Part shown: positions 25,518-34,266 of the stretch, piece by piece
How the letters are laid out: each line of letters opens with the position of its first letter
Numbering within the stretch: the first letter of the stretch is position 1
Source of the DNA: Persephonella sp. IF05-L8
Lineage (GTDB): Bacteria > Aquificota > Aquificia > Aquificales > Hydrogenothermaceae
DNA length: 64,000 nucleotides
Assembly: GCF_000703045.1 (NCBI RefSeq)
Contig: NZ_JNLJ01000001.1
Location: 521,001-585,000, forward strand
Reading direction: 5' to 3'
Notes under the pieces: model-generated
What the model was told of the DNA's origin: nothing
Database searches by the model: none
What the model saw: the letters and a program-made list of their open reading frames with translations, nothing else
Position numbers and translations under genes: made by a program

Positions 25518-25772
25518 ATGAGTGTTGTGAAAAAAACAGTATCAATTCCAGAAGAAATTTATAAAGAAGCAAGAGAGATTTCAAACAACTTTAGCCAGAT
25601 AGTAAAAGAAGCCCTGGAAGATTATTTAAAGAAAAAAAGAAAAGAAAAGGTTTTATCAATGGCAGGGGCTTTGAAAGATTGGGAAATAAAAGATGGTATT
25701 GAATATGAAAAAAAGATGAGAGAAGAAGATATTGAAACTCAAGAAAAAAGGGAGAAAAGTTGGGATATATAA
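25518..25772 (+). CDS. Antitoxin of a VapBC-type module
   Basis: An 84 aa protein with a ribbon-helix-helix type N-terminus (VVKKTVSIPEEIYKEAREI) and a charged C-terminal tail expected to wrap the toxin. The ATG follows GGTAGGAGG. It overlaps the PIN toxin start by 13 bases, the normal antitoxin-first order. It sits between hsdM and hsdS, where it may help retain the island. Confidence 0.8.
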   Translation: MSVVKKTVSIPEEIYKEAREISNNFSQIVKEALEDYLKKKRKEKVLSMAGALKDWEIKDGIEYEKKMREEDIETQEKREKSWDI

Positions 25773-26152
25773 TAGATACTGATGTCTGCATAGATTTTCT
25801 AAAAAACAAAAATTACGCATTAAATCTTTTTTCAGAAATTTTAAATGAAGATTGTTATATAAGTATTTTAACCCAATATGAACTATTAAAAGGAGCTTTT
25901 ACACCAAAACAACAAAAGATAATCCAAGATTTTGTAAAGCTAATAGAAATGATAAATTTAGATGAAAACATTATAAAAACTGGAGCTGAGTTTTATAGAA
26001 AATATAGGAAAAAAGGTATTACGCTTTCTAATATTGATTGTTTAATTATGGCAACTGCAAAAGAAAAAAATTTAAAAATCATAACAAGAAATGTTAAACA
26101 TTATCCTGAAATTGAGCTTTTATCAGAATTTTCAAAAAAGTTATTAAAATAA
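25760..26152 (+). CDS. vapC: PIN-domain ribonuclease toxin (VapC-like)
   Basis: A 130 aa PIN domain. The acidic metal-binding residues are in IIDTDVCIDFL (N-terminus), QYELLKGAF (middle) and NIDCLIMATAKEKN (C-terminal), so the active site looks intact. The best start is TTG 25760, with GGGAGAAAAG just upstream, inside the antitoxin gene. VapC toxins cut tRNA or rRNA; the target is not predictable. Confidence 0.85.
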   Translation: MGYIIDTDVCIDFLKNKNYALNLFSEILNEDCYISILTQYELLKGAFTPKQQKIIQDFVKLIEMINLDENIIKTGAEFYRKYRKKGITLSNIDCLIMATAKEKNLKIITRNVKHYPEIELLSEFSKKLLK

Positions 26153-26169
26153 AACCATTTGAGGCAGTT

Positions 26170-27561
26170 ATGGAAAACATACAAAACACAAACTATAAAA
26201 AAACAGAAATCGGACTTATCCCAGAAGATTGGGAAGTTGTGAGGCTGGGGAATTATATTGAATTATCAAAAGAAAAAAATGAAAACAATGCTCAATATCC
26301 AGTTTACACTGTTTCTAATAAATATGGTTTTATTTTATCTAATGAGTTCTTTGATAAAAAAGTTTATAGTAAAAACTTAAGCACATATAAAATAGTTAAG
26401 GAAAATTATATTGCTTATAATCCTTACCGTATTAATGTAGGTTCTATAGCTCTATTCAGAAAAGATATAGGACTTGTAAGTCCTGCATATATAGTTTTCA
26501 AAGCTAATAGTAATAAGATTTATCCAGAATTTCTATTATTATTAATGAAAACAGATAAATATACACATGAAATAAAAAGATTTTCTATGTCAAGGGGTAG
26601 CGTAAGAAGAAGTTTAAGTTTTAAAGATTTATCTGACTTTAAAATCCCCCTCCCACTACTCCCAGAACAAAAAGCAATTGCTACTGTTTTAGACAAGGTG
26701 AGGCAGGTGATAGAACAAACAGAAGAAGTAATACAGGCAAATAAGGAACTGAAAAAATCCTTAATGAAACATCTTTTTACTTACGGCGTTGTCCCACCTG
26801 AAGAAACAGACAAAGTAAAACTTAAAGAAACAGAAATCGGATTAATTCCGGAATATTGGGAGATTGAGAAATTAGAAGATTTAATATCTTTAATTCAATA
26901 TGGTTTATCTATTAGAAGCTCAAAGGAAGGAAAATATCCTATTTTGAAGATGAATAATTTAATTGATGGGAAGGTAAAGATTTATAACGACAAATTACAA
27001 TTCGTAGATTTAGATGATGAAGTTTTTAAGAAATTTAAATTGAAGAAAAACGATATTTTATTTAATAGAACAAATAGTTTTGAATTAGTTGGAAAAGCAG
27101 CAATTTATCAATTAAAAGGTGATTATGTATTTGCCTCTTACTTAATAAGGATTAGAACGATAGAAAATAAAATATATCCTGAATTTCTCAATTTTTATTT
27201 AAATTGGGAGAAAACACAACATAGATTAAAATCTTTGGCTTCAAGGGGAGTTAGTCAATCAAATATTAGCGCATCTAAATTAAAACAATTTAAAATCCCC
27301 CTTCCCCCCATAGACGAACAAAAACAAATAGCAGAAATTTTAAGCAAAATAGACCAAAAAATTGAAGCAGAAGAAAACAAAAAAGAAGCACTTGAAAAGC
27401 TATTTAAATCACTTCTAAACAACCTTATGACAGGAAAAATAAGAATAAATAAAAGCTTTACAGGAAAGTTTGAAAGAAAAGAAATTCATCAAAAGATGGA
27501 AGAACTTTCAAAAAAATTAAGTGAAGATAAAGAATATTTAGAAGAAATTAAAGAGTTTTAG
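26170..27561 (+). CDS. hsdS: Type I restriction-modification specificity subunit
   Basis: DNA sequence-recognition subunit, 463 aa, with two target-recognition domains. Each half begins with the same pattern (TEIGLIPEDWE near residue 13; TEIGLIPEYWE near 225). Each ends with a conserved helical spacer (PLPLLPEQKAIATVLDKV; PLPPIDEQKQIAEILSKI). The bipartite recognition sequence cannot be read from the protein. A 50-residue charged C-terminal tail follows the second helix. Separated from hsdM by the vapBC pair. Confidence 0.93.
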   Translation: MENIQNTNYKKTEIGLIPEDWEVVRLGNYIELSKEKNENNAQYPVYTVSNKYGFILSNEFFDKKVYSKNLSTYKIVKENYIAYNPYRINVGSIALFRKDIGLVSPAYIVFKANSNKIYPEFLLLLMKTDKYTHEIKRFSMSRGSVRRSLSFKDLSDFKIPLPLLPEQKAIATVLDKVRQVIEQTEEVIQANKELKKSLMKHLFTYGVVPPEETDKVKLKETEIGLIPEYWEIEKLEDLISLIQYGLSIRSSKEGKYPILKMNNLIDGKVKIYNDKLQFVDLDDEVFKKFKLKKNDILFNRTNSFELVGKAAIYQLKGDYVFASYLIRIRTIENKIYPEFLNFYLNWEKTQHRLKSLASRGVSQSNISASKLKQFKIPLPPIDEQKQIAEILSKIDQKIEAEENKKEALEKLFKSLLNNLMTGKIRINKSFTGKFERKEIHQKMEELSKKLSEDKEYLEEIKEF

Positions 27562-27664
27562 GCGTTTAGCCATGAATTTATAGAGGAAAATTAAAATAAA
27601 CTTTGGAGATGAAAAATTTAAAAGCTAAACTAAATTATTATTTAAAAAAACAAGGAGAGTAAAA

Positions 27665-27838
27665 ATGGGGATAGTAATTATAGAAGTAGATGAAGATATA
27701 AACTTAAAAATAAAAGCTAAAACTTTAGAAGAAGCCATTAATAATATAAAAAAAACGATTAAAAAAAAGGAGTTTAAAGCTTTAAGATTAAAAACAAAAG
27801 ATTTTAAATTTGACAGAGAAGAAGCTAATGCAAGATAA
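27665..27838 (+). CDS. Small antitoxin-like protein beside a broken PIN gene
   Basis: A 57 aa open frame starting at ATG 27665 with AAGGAGAG upstream. It is acidic at the N-terminus and lysine-rich in the middle. It overlaps the start of the PIN-domain reading frame (ATG 27828) by 11 bases, the order expected of an antitoxin-toxin pair. No family was recognised. The gap 27562-27664 before it holds only a 17-codon open frame. Confidence 0.6.
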   Translation: MGIVIIEVDEDINLKIKAKTLEEAINNIKKTIKKKEFKALRLKTKDFKFDREEANAR

Positions 27839-28216
27839 AATTTTTTTTGATACTAACATGATAGTTTATCTATATTCAGAAGATGAAATTGAAAAAAGAG
27901 AAAAAATAATTAGTATTGCTTCAAAGAATGATGTCTTTATTTCAACACAAGTTGTAAATGAATTTTCAAATGTGCTATATAAAATGAAATATTACCAGTA
28001 ATAGAAGAATTACAGGAGAACTTTAAGATAGTAAATATAAACATGGATACAATTAAATTAGCTCATCGCATAAAAGATAAGTATAAATATGGCTATTTTG
28101 ATAGTTTAATTATATCTTCAGCTTTAGAAAATGATTGCAGTATATTGTTTACAGAAGATTTACATAGTAATCAAAAAATAGAAGAAAAATTAAAAATAAT
28201 AAATCCCTTTAAATAA
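27828..28216 (+). pseudogene. Frameshifted PIN-domain toxin gene
   Basis: The first frame (27828-28001) encodes the N-terminal half of a PIN domain (KIFFDTNMIVYLYSEDE ... TQVVNEFSNVLYK) and stops after KMKYYQ. The C-terminal half continues in another frame to TAA at 28214-28216, including DSLIISSALENDCSILFTEDL and ending INPFK. Together they make one PIN protein with a short loss around 27985-28000. The second-half metal residues are therefore out of frame, so the toxin is probably inactive. Confidence 0.8.
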
Positions 28217-28231
28217 AAGGTATGTATAAAA

Positions 28232-31126
28232 ATGTCCTTTGGTAGTGAAAGAAAAGCAGTTCAAGAAAAGATAATAAAATATGCTCAAGATATAGGCTGG
28301 GAGTATTTAAGCCCAGAAGAAGCCTTGATTAGAAGAAACGGAGAAAACAACATAATCCTAAAAGAAATATTTATAGACCAGCTTCTAAAACTAAACCCAA
28401 AAATAGACCACCAGCATGCAGAAGAAATAATCAGAAAATTAGAGCGTATTCCTGCAAATATTGAAGGAAACCTGACAGCATGGGAATATCTAAAAGGATT
28501 AAAGCAAATTTTTATATCAGATGAAAATAGAGATATAAATGTAAAGCTATTAGATACAGAAAATATAAGTAATAACACCTTCCATGTTACAGATGAGCTT
28601 AAATTTATAAGTGGAAATAATACAAACAGATACGATTTAGTTTTTTATATAAATGGCTTTCCAGTTTTGATGACAGAAACAAAAGCAACCCACAAGATAG
28701 ATGGGCTTATTAAAGCACTTGAGCAGGTAAAAAGATACCACAATGAAACACCTGAAGCTTTCGCTCTTTTGCAAATATTTTCAATTACTCATTTGATACA
28801 TTTTCTATATTCTGCGACATGGAACTTCTCATCAAAAGACTTAAATAGATGGAAACATCAAGGAAAATATAATTTTGAAGACCTGATAAAAACATTCTTT
28901 GATAAGAAAAATATTATAAAACTAATCACAGATTATATTCTTTTTACAAAAAAAGATGACAGATTAAACAAAGTAGTATTAAAACCCCATCAGCTTAGGG
29001 CTGTTGACAAAGTAATAAAAAGAGCAAAAGACAAAAAGAAAAAAAGAGGTCTTATCTGGCACACTCAAGGAAGCGGTAAAACATACACAATGATAACAGC
29101 AGCAAAATTAATTTTAGAAAATCCCCAGTTTGAAAACCCAACAGTTATAATGCTTGTTGATAGAAATGAGTTAGAACAGCAGTTGTTTAATAATCTTTCC
29201 TCTGTTGGAGTTGAAAATCTCAGGGTTGCACTCTCTAAAAAAGACCTCCAAAAACTGCTGATTGATGATTATAGAGGTTTAATAGTTTCAACAATTCATA
29301 AGTTTCATCTTATGCCCTCGGGCATAAATAAAAGAAAAAATATTTTTATTTTTATAGATGAAGCACACAGAACAACAGAAGGAGACTTGGGAACTTATCT
29401 AATGTCAGCCCTTCCAAATGCGACAATAATAGGATTTACAGGAACACCAAGAGACAAAACAAAACACGGAAAAGGAACTTTTATAATATTTGGAAAAGAT
29501 GACCCACCTTATGGATATTTAGACAAATACAGTATTTTAGAGTCCATAGAAGACGGAACAACTTTAAAAATAAATTATGCCCTTGCAGAAAACTCTTTAC
29601 TTCCTGATAAAGAAACTCTTGAAAAAGAGTTTTTAAACCTTAAAGAGATTGAAGGTGTTAGCGATATAGAAATTCTAAACAGGGCATTACAAAAATCAGC
29701 AACACTAAGAAATTTTCTAAAGAATAAAGATAGAATAGACAAAATAACCCAATATATAGCAAAGCATTTCAAAGAAAATGTTGAGCCTATGGGATATAAG
29801 GCATTTATAGTCGCAGTTGACAGAGAAGCATGTGCCATATATAAAGAGGCTTTAGACCAGTACCTGCCTCCTGAATACTCAGAGGTTATTATAAGTAAAT
29901 CACACAACGACCCACCACAGCTGAAAAAATACCATTACACAGAGGAAGAAGAAAAACAAATAAGGAAAAAATTTAAAGAAGAAAAGAACCCAAAAATCTT
30001 GATAGTTACAGAAAAGCTTTTAACAGGATTTGATGCCCCCATTTTATACGCAATGTATCTTGACAAACCAATGAGAGACCATGTCTTGCTTCAGGCAATA
30101 GCAAGGGTAAATAGACCGTATGAAGACGAAAACGGAAGAAAAAAACCGTCAGGATTAATAATTGATTTTGTTGGGATATTAGATAACCTTGAAAAGGCTC
30201 TGGCATTTGACAGTAGTGATATAGAAGGGGTCTTAACAGATTTAGAGGTTTTAAAAGGGTATCTAAAAGACCTGATAGAAGAAGGAAGAATAAAATATTT
30301 ATCAATTCTAAAAGGTAAAACAGAAGATAAAGCTGTTGAAGAAGTATTAAACCATTTTAAAGATGAGGAAAAAAGACATAACTTTTATCAGTTTTATGAA
30401 GAATTAAAATCAATATACGAAATACTCACACCAGACCCTTTTCTAAGACCATATATTCAAGATTTTGCAATTTATACGAGAATTTACAATATAGTAAAAC
30501 AGGCTTACGAAGATATAGACATAGGAAAAAGATTATTAGAAAAAGAACTAAGCGAAAAGATAAAAAATATTATAAAAGAAACTAAGGTTGATACAGTAAT
30601 AAAAGAAGAGCTTGAAATAGTTCAGATAGATGAGAATACCTTGAAAACAATTTTAAACAGTAAATCATCAGAAACAGAAAAAGTGTTTAATCTACTAAAA
30701 AGTATAGAGCTTACAATAAAAGAAAATATACAAAAAGAGCCATATCTTATATCTTTGGCTGAAAGAGTGGAAAATCTGGCAAAAGAGTACCAGAATAATC
30801 AAAAAACCACCAAAGAAATGATTGAAGAATTAAAAAAATTATCAGAAGAAATCATAAAAATGAGAAAAGAACTAAAATCTTTAGGATTATCCCTTGAAAC
30901 ATTTACAGTTTACTGGATTTTAAAACAGGAAGGAGCTACCGAAGCATTAAAAGTAAAAGATGAAATACAAAAAATATTTGATGAACACAAACCATGGAAA
31001 ACAAACAGTAAAGAAAATAATAGGCTCAAAATAGAGCTTACAAAACTTTTTATAAAACTTCTGGGAAAAGAAAGAATAAAAGAAATTCCCCAAATAATAA
31101 ATAAAATTTTAAACATTCTAAGGTAG
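28232..31126 (+). CDS. hsdR: Type I restriction enzyme, R (translocase/endonuclease) subunit
   Basis: A 964 aa motor and nuclease subunit. An N-terminal PD-(D/E)xK nuclease lies around residues 130-155 (RYDLVFYINGFPVLMTETKA: Asp, Glu, Lys all present). Superfamily 2 helicase motor: Walker A THTQ-like HTQGSGKT near 276-283, DEAH box IDEAHRTTEG near 375-384, motif III GFTGTPRDKTKHG and late motif VI (QAIARVNRPYE). A long charged helical C-terminus follows. It is full length with no disruption, so the RM system looks functional. Confidence 0.94.
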   Translation: MSFGSERKAVQEKIIKYAQDIGWEYLSPEEALIRRNGENNIILKEIFIDQLLKLNPKIDHQHAEEIIRKLERIPANIEGNLTAWEYLKGLKQIFISDENRDINVKLLDTENISNNTFHVTDELKFISGNNTNRYDLVFYINGFPVLMTETKATHKIDGLIKALEQVKRYHNETPEAFALLQIFSITHLIHFLYSATWNFSSKDLNRWKHQGKYNFEDLIKTFFDKKNIIKLITDYILFTKKDDRLNKVVLKPHQLRAVDKVIKRAKDKKKKRGLIWHTQGSGKTYTMITAAKLILENPQFENPTVIMLVDRNELEQQLFNNLSSVGVENLRVALSKKDLQKLLIDDYRGLIVSTIHKFHLMPSGINKRKNIFIFIDEAHRTTEGDLGTYLMSALPNATIIGFTGTPRDKTKHGKGTFIIFGKDDPPYGYLDKYSILESIEDGTTLKINYALAENSLLPDKETLEKEFLNLKEIEGVSDIEILNRALQKSATLRNFLKNKDRIDKITQYIAKHFKENVEPMGYKAFIVAVDREACAIYKEALDQYLPPEYSEVIISKSHNDPPQLKKYHYTEEEEKQIRKKFKEEKNPKILIVTEKLLTGFDAPILYAMYLDKPMRDHVLLQAIARVNRPYEDENGRKKPSGLIIDFVGILDNLEKALAFDSSDIEGVLTDLEVLKGYLKDLIEEGRIKYLSILKGKTEDKAVEEVLNHFKDEEKRHNFYQFYEELKSIYEILTPDPFLRPYIQDFAIYTRIYNIVKQAYEDIDIGKRLLEKELSEKIKNIIKETKVDTVIKEELEIVQIDENTLKTILNSKSSETEKVFNLLKSIELTIKENIQKEPYLISLAERVENLAKEYQNNQKTTKEMIEELKKLSEEIIKMRKELKSLGLSLETFTVYWILKQEGATEALKVKDEIQKIFDEHKPWKTNSKENNRLKIELTKLFIKLLGKERIKEIPQIINKILNILR

Positions 31127-31128
31127 TG

Positions 31129-31395
31129 ATGATATCAAAAGAAGAGTTTAGAAAACAGGTTATAAAATGGGCTGATAAAATAGGGGTAGAACCAAAAGAA
31201 ATTCAAATTAGAAAAATGAAAAACAAATGGGCAAGCTGCTCATCAAAAGGAAGGCTTACATTTTCACATGATTTATTATTTCAACCGGAAGATTTTAGAA
31301 ATGAAGTCATAGTTCACGAATTACTCCATCTAAAATATCCAACCCATAACAAGATGTTCAAAATACTGTTAAATATATATCTTAATCAGAAATAA
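31129..31395 (+). CDS. Short M48/YgjP-type zinc metallopeptidase
   Basis: An 88 aa protein containing the YgjP/DUF45 core: KMKNKWASCSSKGRLTFS and the zinc motif HELLH (in IVHELLHLKYPTHNK). Full YgjP proteins are about twice as long; short versions of this type are recurrently found directly after hsdR, which matches its position here. The ATG at 31129 is used; a GTG sits one codon earlier and overlaps the hsdR stop. Its role in the RM locus is unknown. It overlaps convergent folK by 10 bases. Confidence 0.75.
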   Translation: MISKEEFRKQVIKWADKIGVEPKEIQIRKMKNKWASCSSKGRLTFSHDLLFQPEDFRNEVIVHELLHLKYPTHNKMFKILLNIYLNQK

Positions 31396-31862
31396 GTAAT
31401 GATTGACTTCTCTTTCAGGTTATTGAGAAGTTCTTTTAGGGGTTTCTTTAAAACAGGATGTATAAATTCAGGTTCTAAGTCGCAAAGGGGTTTCAGGACA
31501 AAATCCCTTTCATGAATACGGGGATGAGGGATAATCAGGTTTTCTTTTTCTAAAACAAGATTTCCATAAAACAGTATGTCAATATCTATCTCTCTGGGAC
31601 CCCATCTAAATCTCTTTTTTCTGCCTATTTGTTTTTCTATATGTTTTACAAAACCTAACAGTTCTTCAGGAGATAAATCTGTATATCCAGATATGGCTGT
31701 ATTTAAAAAGTCAGGTTGGTTTTCATAGCCTACAGCCTTTGATTTGTAAATGTGTGCCTGTTTTATATCTTTAATTTCTTTAGATAAAAATTCTATTGCT
31801 TGATTTATATTTTTCTGTCTATTGCCGATATTTGAACCTAAAGCAAGGAATATTTTTTCCAA
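31386..31862 (-). CDS. folK: 6-hydroxymethyl-7,8-dihydropterin pyrophosphokinase
   Basis: Folate biosynthesis enzyme, 158 aa. Family motifs: LALGSNIGNRQKNI (residues 6-19), the pterin-contact GYENQPDFLNTA, and the metal-binding RWGPREIDIDILFYG. A TTG start at 31862 is preceded by AAGGTGG. It is divergent from the L,D-transpeptidase gene, with only 13 bases between the starts. Confidence 0.94.
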   Translation of the reverse strand: MEKIFLALGSNIGNRQKNINQAIEFLSKEIKDIKQAHIYKSKAVGYENQPDFLNTAISGYTDLSPEELLGFVKHIEKQIGRKKRFRWGPREIDIDILFYGNLVLEKENLIIPHPRIHERDFVLKPLCDLEPEFIHPVLKKPLKELLNNLKEKSIITYF

Positions 31863-31875
31863 ATAACCACCTTAA

Positions 31876-33174
31876 ATGATAAAATCTTTAGTTATGTATT
31901 TTATTTTAGCAGTTTTATTACTTATACAGACGGCTTTCACAGATGATTTTGATGCTCTTCTGAATGATGCACTTACACAGGCTGAGCAGGAGAGCTTGGA
32001 CAGGGATTATGTTATTGCCTTAAGGTCTTTTAATGATGGATTATATCAGATGGCTATACACCACGGTATTAAAGCTTTAAAAAATATCAGTTCAGACATC
32101 CATAAGAAAGAAGACCTTGTTTATATGCTTACAATTGCCTATGCAAAGACAAAGCAGAAAAAGAGATTGCTTAATATATTTGACAGATATATAAACTCTC
32201 GGTTTTCCACAGATACAAAAATGAGGATTTTTGTTGTAGTAAATAACTACTTTATAGATAAAGGTTCATATAAAGTTAGCCGGTATTTAAAGAAAAAAGC
32301 AGCAAAGCTACTTAAGATACAAAAACCTGTTTACGATATTACCACTCCAGAGTATCAGAGATTTGACCCTGGAATTAATATTTTCAAATTACAGGATGAT
32401 AATCTTATAGGATGGAATGAGCTTTACATTTCAAAGGAAAATACAACACTTATAGAAATTGCTAAAAAACTTGACCTTGGATATGATGAACTAAGAATTG
32501 CCAATCCTCATATTGACCCCTTTGATGTTCAAAAGGGAATGGCAGTTTTTATCCCAAGAAGGAGACTGCTACCTGAACAAAATTTTGAATTTGGAACAAT
32601 TTATATAAATCTTTCAGAAAAAAGGCTTTATTATCCTCTCATAATAGATGGTGATGCTTATGTTATAACATTTCCTGTTGGAATTGGAGTTGATGATAAA
32701 AAATCTCCTGTTGGGGAATTCAAAATCACTCAGAAAAAAGAACATCCAGAATGGGTTGTTCCAAAATCTATTAGAGAAGAAAATCCTGATTTACCTCCTG
32801 TGGTTCCTCCAGGACCCAATAATCCTCTTGGTGTAAGGGCTATGAGATTGGGTCATACAGATTACTTGCTCCATGGAACAAGTAAAAAGTTTGGTATAGG
32901 AATGAAGGTAAGTCATGGATGTATAAGAATGTATAATAGCGATGTAATAAGGCTATTTGATATTGTTCCAAAAGGAACAAAAGTTGTTATAACTGAAAAA
33001 AATTACAAAATTTATAAAAATAACAATGTTTATGTTGAAATATTTGATATAAACAATGACGACAAAGACCAGATATTGAGAATATTAAGAGAAAAAGGTG
33101 CTATTATATCAGCCCACCTTATAGAATTTTATGGAAAAGAAAAAAGGGGATATGCAATCCCCCTTTTACCTTGA
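31876..33174 (+). CDS. LysM-containing L,D-transpeptidase
   Basis: A 432 aa exported enzyme. Signal peptide about residues 1-22, a helical tetratricopeptide-like region about 45-150, a LysM peptidoglycan-binding domain about 184-232 and a YkuD domain about 238-375. The catalytic motif SHGCIRMYN is present near 346-354 (cysteine near 349), with the conserved HGT upstream. It makes 3-3 peptidoglycan cross-links or attaches lipoproteins. The coiled-coil lipoprotein encoded convergently next door could be a partner; that is inference. Confidence 0.92.
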   Translation: MIKSLVMYFILAVLLLIQTAFTDDFDALLNDALTQAEQESLDRDYVIALRSFNDGLYQMAIHHGIKALKNISSDIHKKEDLVYMLTIAYAKTKQKKRLLNIFDRYINSRFSTDTKMRIFVVVNNYFIDKGSYKVSRYLKKKAAKLLKIQKPVYDITTPEYQRFDPGINIFKLQDDNLIGWNELYISKENTTLIEIAKKLDLGYDELRIANPHIDPFDVQKGMAVFIPRRRLLPEQNFEFGTIYINLSEKRLYYPLIIDGDAYVITFPVGIGVDDKKSPVGEFKITQKKEHPEWVVPKSIREENPDLPPVVPPGPNNPLGVRAMRLGHTDYLLHGTSKKFGIGMKVSHGCIRMYNSDVIRLFDIVPKGTKVVITEKNYKIYKNNNVYVEIFDINNDDKDQILRILREKGAIISAHLIEFYGKEKRGYAIPLLP

Positions 33175-33175
33175 A

Positions 33176-33535
33176 TTATTTAGAAAGAGATTTTCTCATT
33201 ACTCTTTCAATGTTTTCAGAAATTCTGTCTAATTTACCCTCAAGTGCATCAACTCTCTGGCTGAGATTTTGGATAGCAGAAGAGTTCTCTTGAATTTGGC
33301 TTTTCATAGTTGCATGTTCTTCTGCTATAGAGTTAACTTTTCCTTCAAGGTCTCCAAGTTTAGCCTTGATATCTGCATCTCCTTGCTCAAGGCTGTTAAC
33401 TTTTCCTTCCAGAGCTTGAAGTTTTTCCAGAATTTTTGCATCTTGCTCATCCACATAAGATTTAGATGCACAACCAGTAAGAACTGCAGCAGAAAGACCT
33501 AAAACAGCACCTACTTTTAAAGCTTTTCCAAACAT
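33176..33535 (-). CDS. Coiled-coil outer membrane lipoprotein
   Basis: A 119 aa lipoprotein: lipobox AVLTGC with the lipidated cysteine at 22, then ASKSYVDEQDAK and uninterrupted heptad repeats (LEGKVNSLE, LGDLEGKVNSI) to the end. The architecture recalls Lpp, but it is longer and lacks a clear C-terminal lysine linkage signal (it ends KSLSK). The ATG has GGAGG seven bases upstream. A structural envelope role is likely. Confidence 0.8.
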   Translation of the reverse strand: MFGKALKVGAVLGLSAAVLTGCASKSYVDEQDAKILEKLQALEGKVNSLEQGDADIKAKLGDLEGKVNSIAEEHATMKSQIQENSSAIQNLSQRVDALEGKLDRISENIERVMRKSLSK

Positions 33536-33623
33536 AATCTAACCTCCCTGAATATGTATTTTAGAATTATCTTAATAGTTAATTGTTTAAAGGTCAAATC
33601 AATTACAACCTAATTATTTTTAT

Positions 33624-33652
33624 TTGCTAATATTCAGATATTACTATATAAT
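33624..33652 (+). promoter_or_regulatory. Strong sigma-70-type promoter ahead of kdsC
   Basis: TTGCTA at 33624-33629 and a perfect TATAAT at 33647-33652 are separated by 17 bases; start site expected near 33659. Transcription runs directly into the terminator at 33696, so it may make a short RNA or an attenuated leader. Confidence 0.65.
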
Positions 33653-33658
33653 TAAAAC

Positions 33659-33727
33659 AATAACCCTCCTCATAATCTTTACCGAACCTGCTACCTGAGG
33701 TACCATTATGGTACCTCATTTTTATTT
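33659..33727 (+). ncRNA. Possible short leader or small RNA ahead of kdsC
   Basis: Defined by the promoter at 33624-33652 and the terminator at 33696-33727; about 65 bases long. It contains no convincing open frame. It could be an independent small RNA or an attenuator controlling the kdsC operon. No known RNA family was recognised. Confidence 0.35.
33696..33727 (+). terminator. Intrinsic terminator upstream of kdsC
   Basis: A perfect 10-bp stem TGAGGTACCA / TGGTACCTCA with loop TTA (33696-33718) is followed by TTTTTATTT. The orientation is plus strand. It lies before the kdsC start at 33738, not after a plus-strand gene. Confidence 0.75.
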
Positions 33728-33737
33728 CGGAGAAAAA

Positions 33738-34262
33738 ATGGAAAATCTTAGAGATAAAGCACTAAAAATAAAATGGTTTATTTTAGACGTTGATGGTGTT
33801 TTGACAGATGGCAAGATAATATACGATACTCAAGGAAAGGAATTAAAGCAATTTAATGTAAAAGATGGTCTTGGAATAAATCTTCTCCATAGGGCTGGTA
33901 TTAAAACTGCAATTATAACCAGTCGTAATTCATCAATAGTAGAAAAAAGAGCCTCAGAACTGGGAATAACAGAGGTTATCCAGAATGCAAAAAATAAGCT
34001 GGAGGCATACATATATCTAAAAGAAAAATTTAATATTACAGATGAAGAAATTCTTTATGTTGGGGATGATTTAGTTGATATTCCTATTTTAAAAAGGGTA
34101 GGTTTTCCTGTCTGCGTAAAAGATGCAGTAAATGAGCTTAAGGATTTGGTTGTTTATGTAACCAGAAAAAAAGGCGGAGAGGGAGCTGTAAGAGAAATAG
34201 CAGAGCTGATTTTAAAATTACAGGGAAAATATGAAGAGGTAATAAAGGATTATTACAGGTAA
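33738..34262 (+). CDS. kdsC: KDO-8-phosphate phosphatase (KdsC-type HAD)
   Basis: HAD-superfamily phosphatase of about 174 aa. The nucleophile motif ILDVDGVLTDG lies near residues 13-23, the TSR motif II in IITSRNSSIVEKRA, and GDDLVDIPIL forms motif IV. This cap-less C0 arrangement is typical of KdsC, which yields KDO for lipopolysaccharide. ATG 33738 (CGGAG upstream) is chosen over 33708, because 33708 falls inside the terminator hairpin. Confidence 0.9.
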   Translation: MENLRDKALKIKWFILDVDGVLTDGKIIYDTQGKELKQFNVKDGLGINLLHRAGIKTAIITSRNSSIVEKRASELGITEVIQNAKNKLEAYIYLKEKFNITDEEILYVGDDLVDIPILKRVGFPVCVKDAVNELKDLVVYVTRKKGGEGAVREIAELILKLQGKYEEVIKDYYR

Positions 34263-34266
34263 GAAT

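Noticed and set aside
23475..31395. Prophage or integrative element with att sites
   Set aside because: No integrase, phage structural gene or flanking direct repeat was seen around the RM island.
33708..33738. Upstream ATG as the kdsC start
   Set aside because: It sits inside a terminator stem; the ATG at 33738 has a proper ribosome site and fits the family N-terminus.
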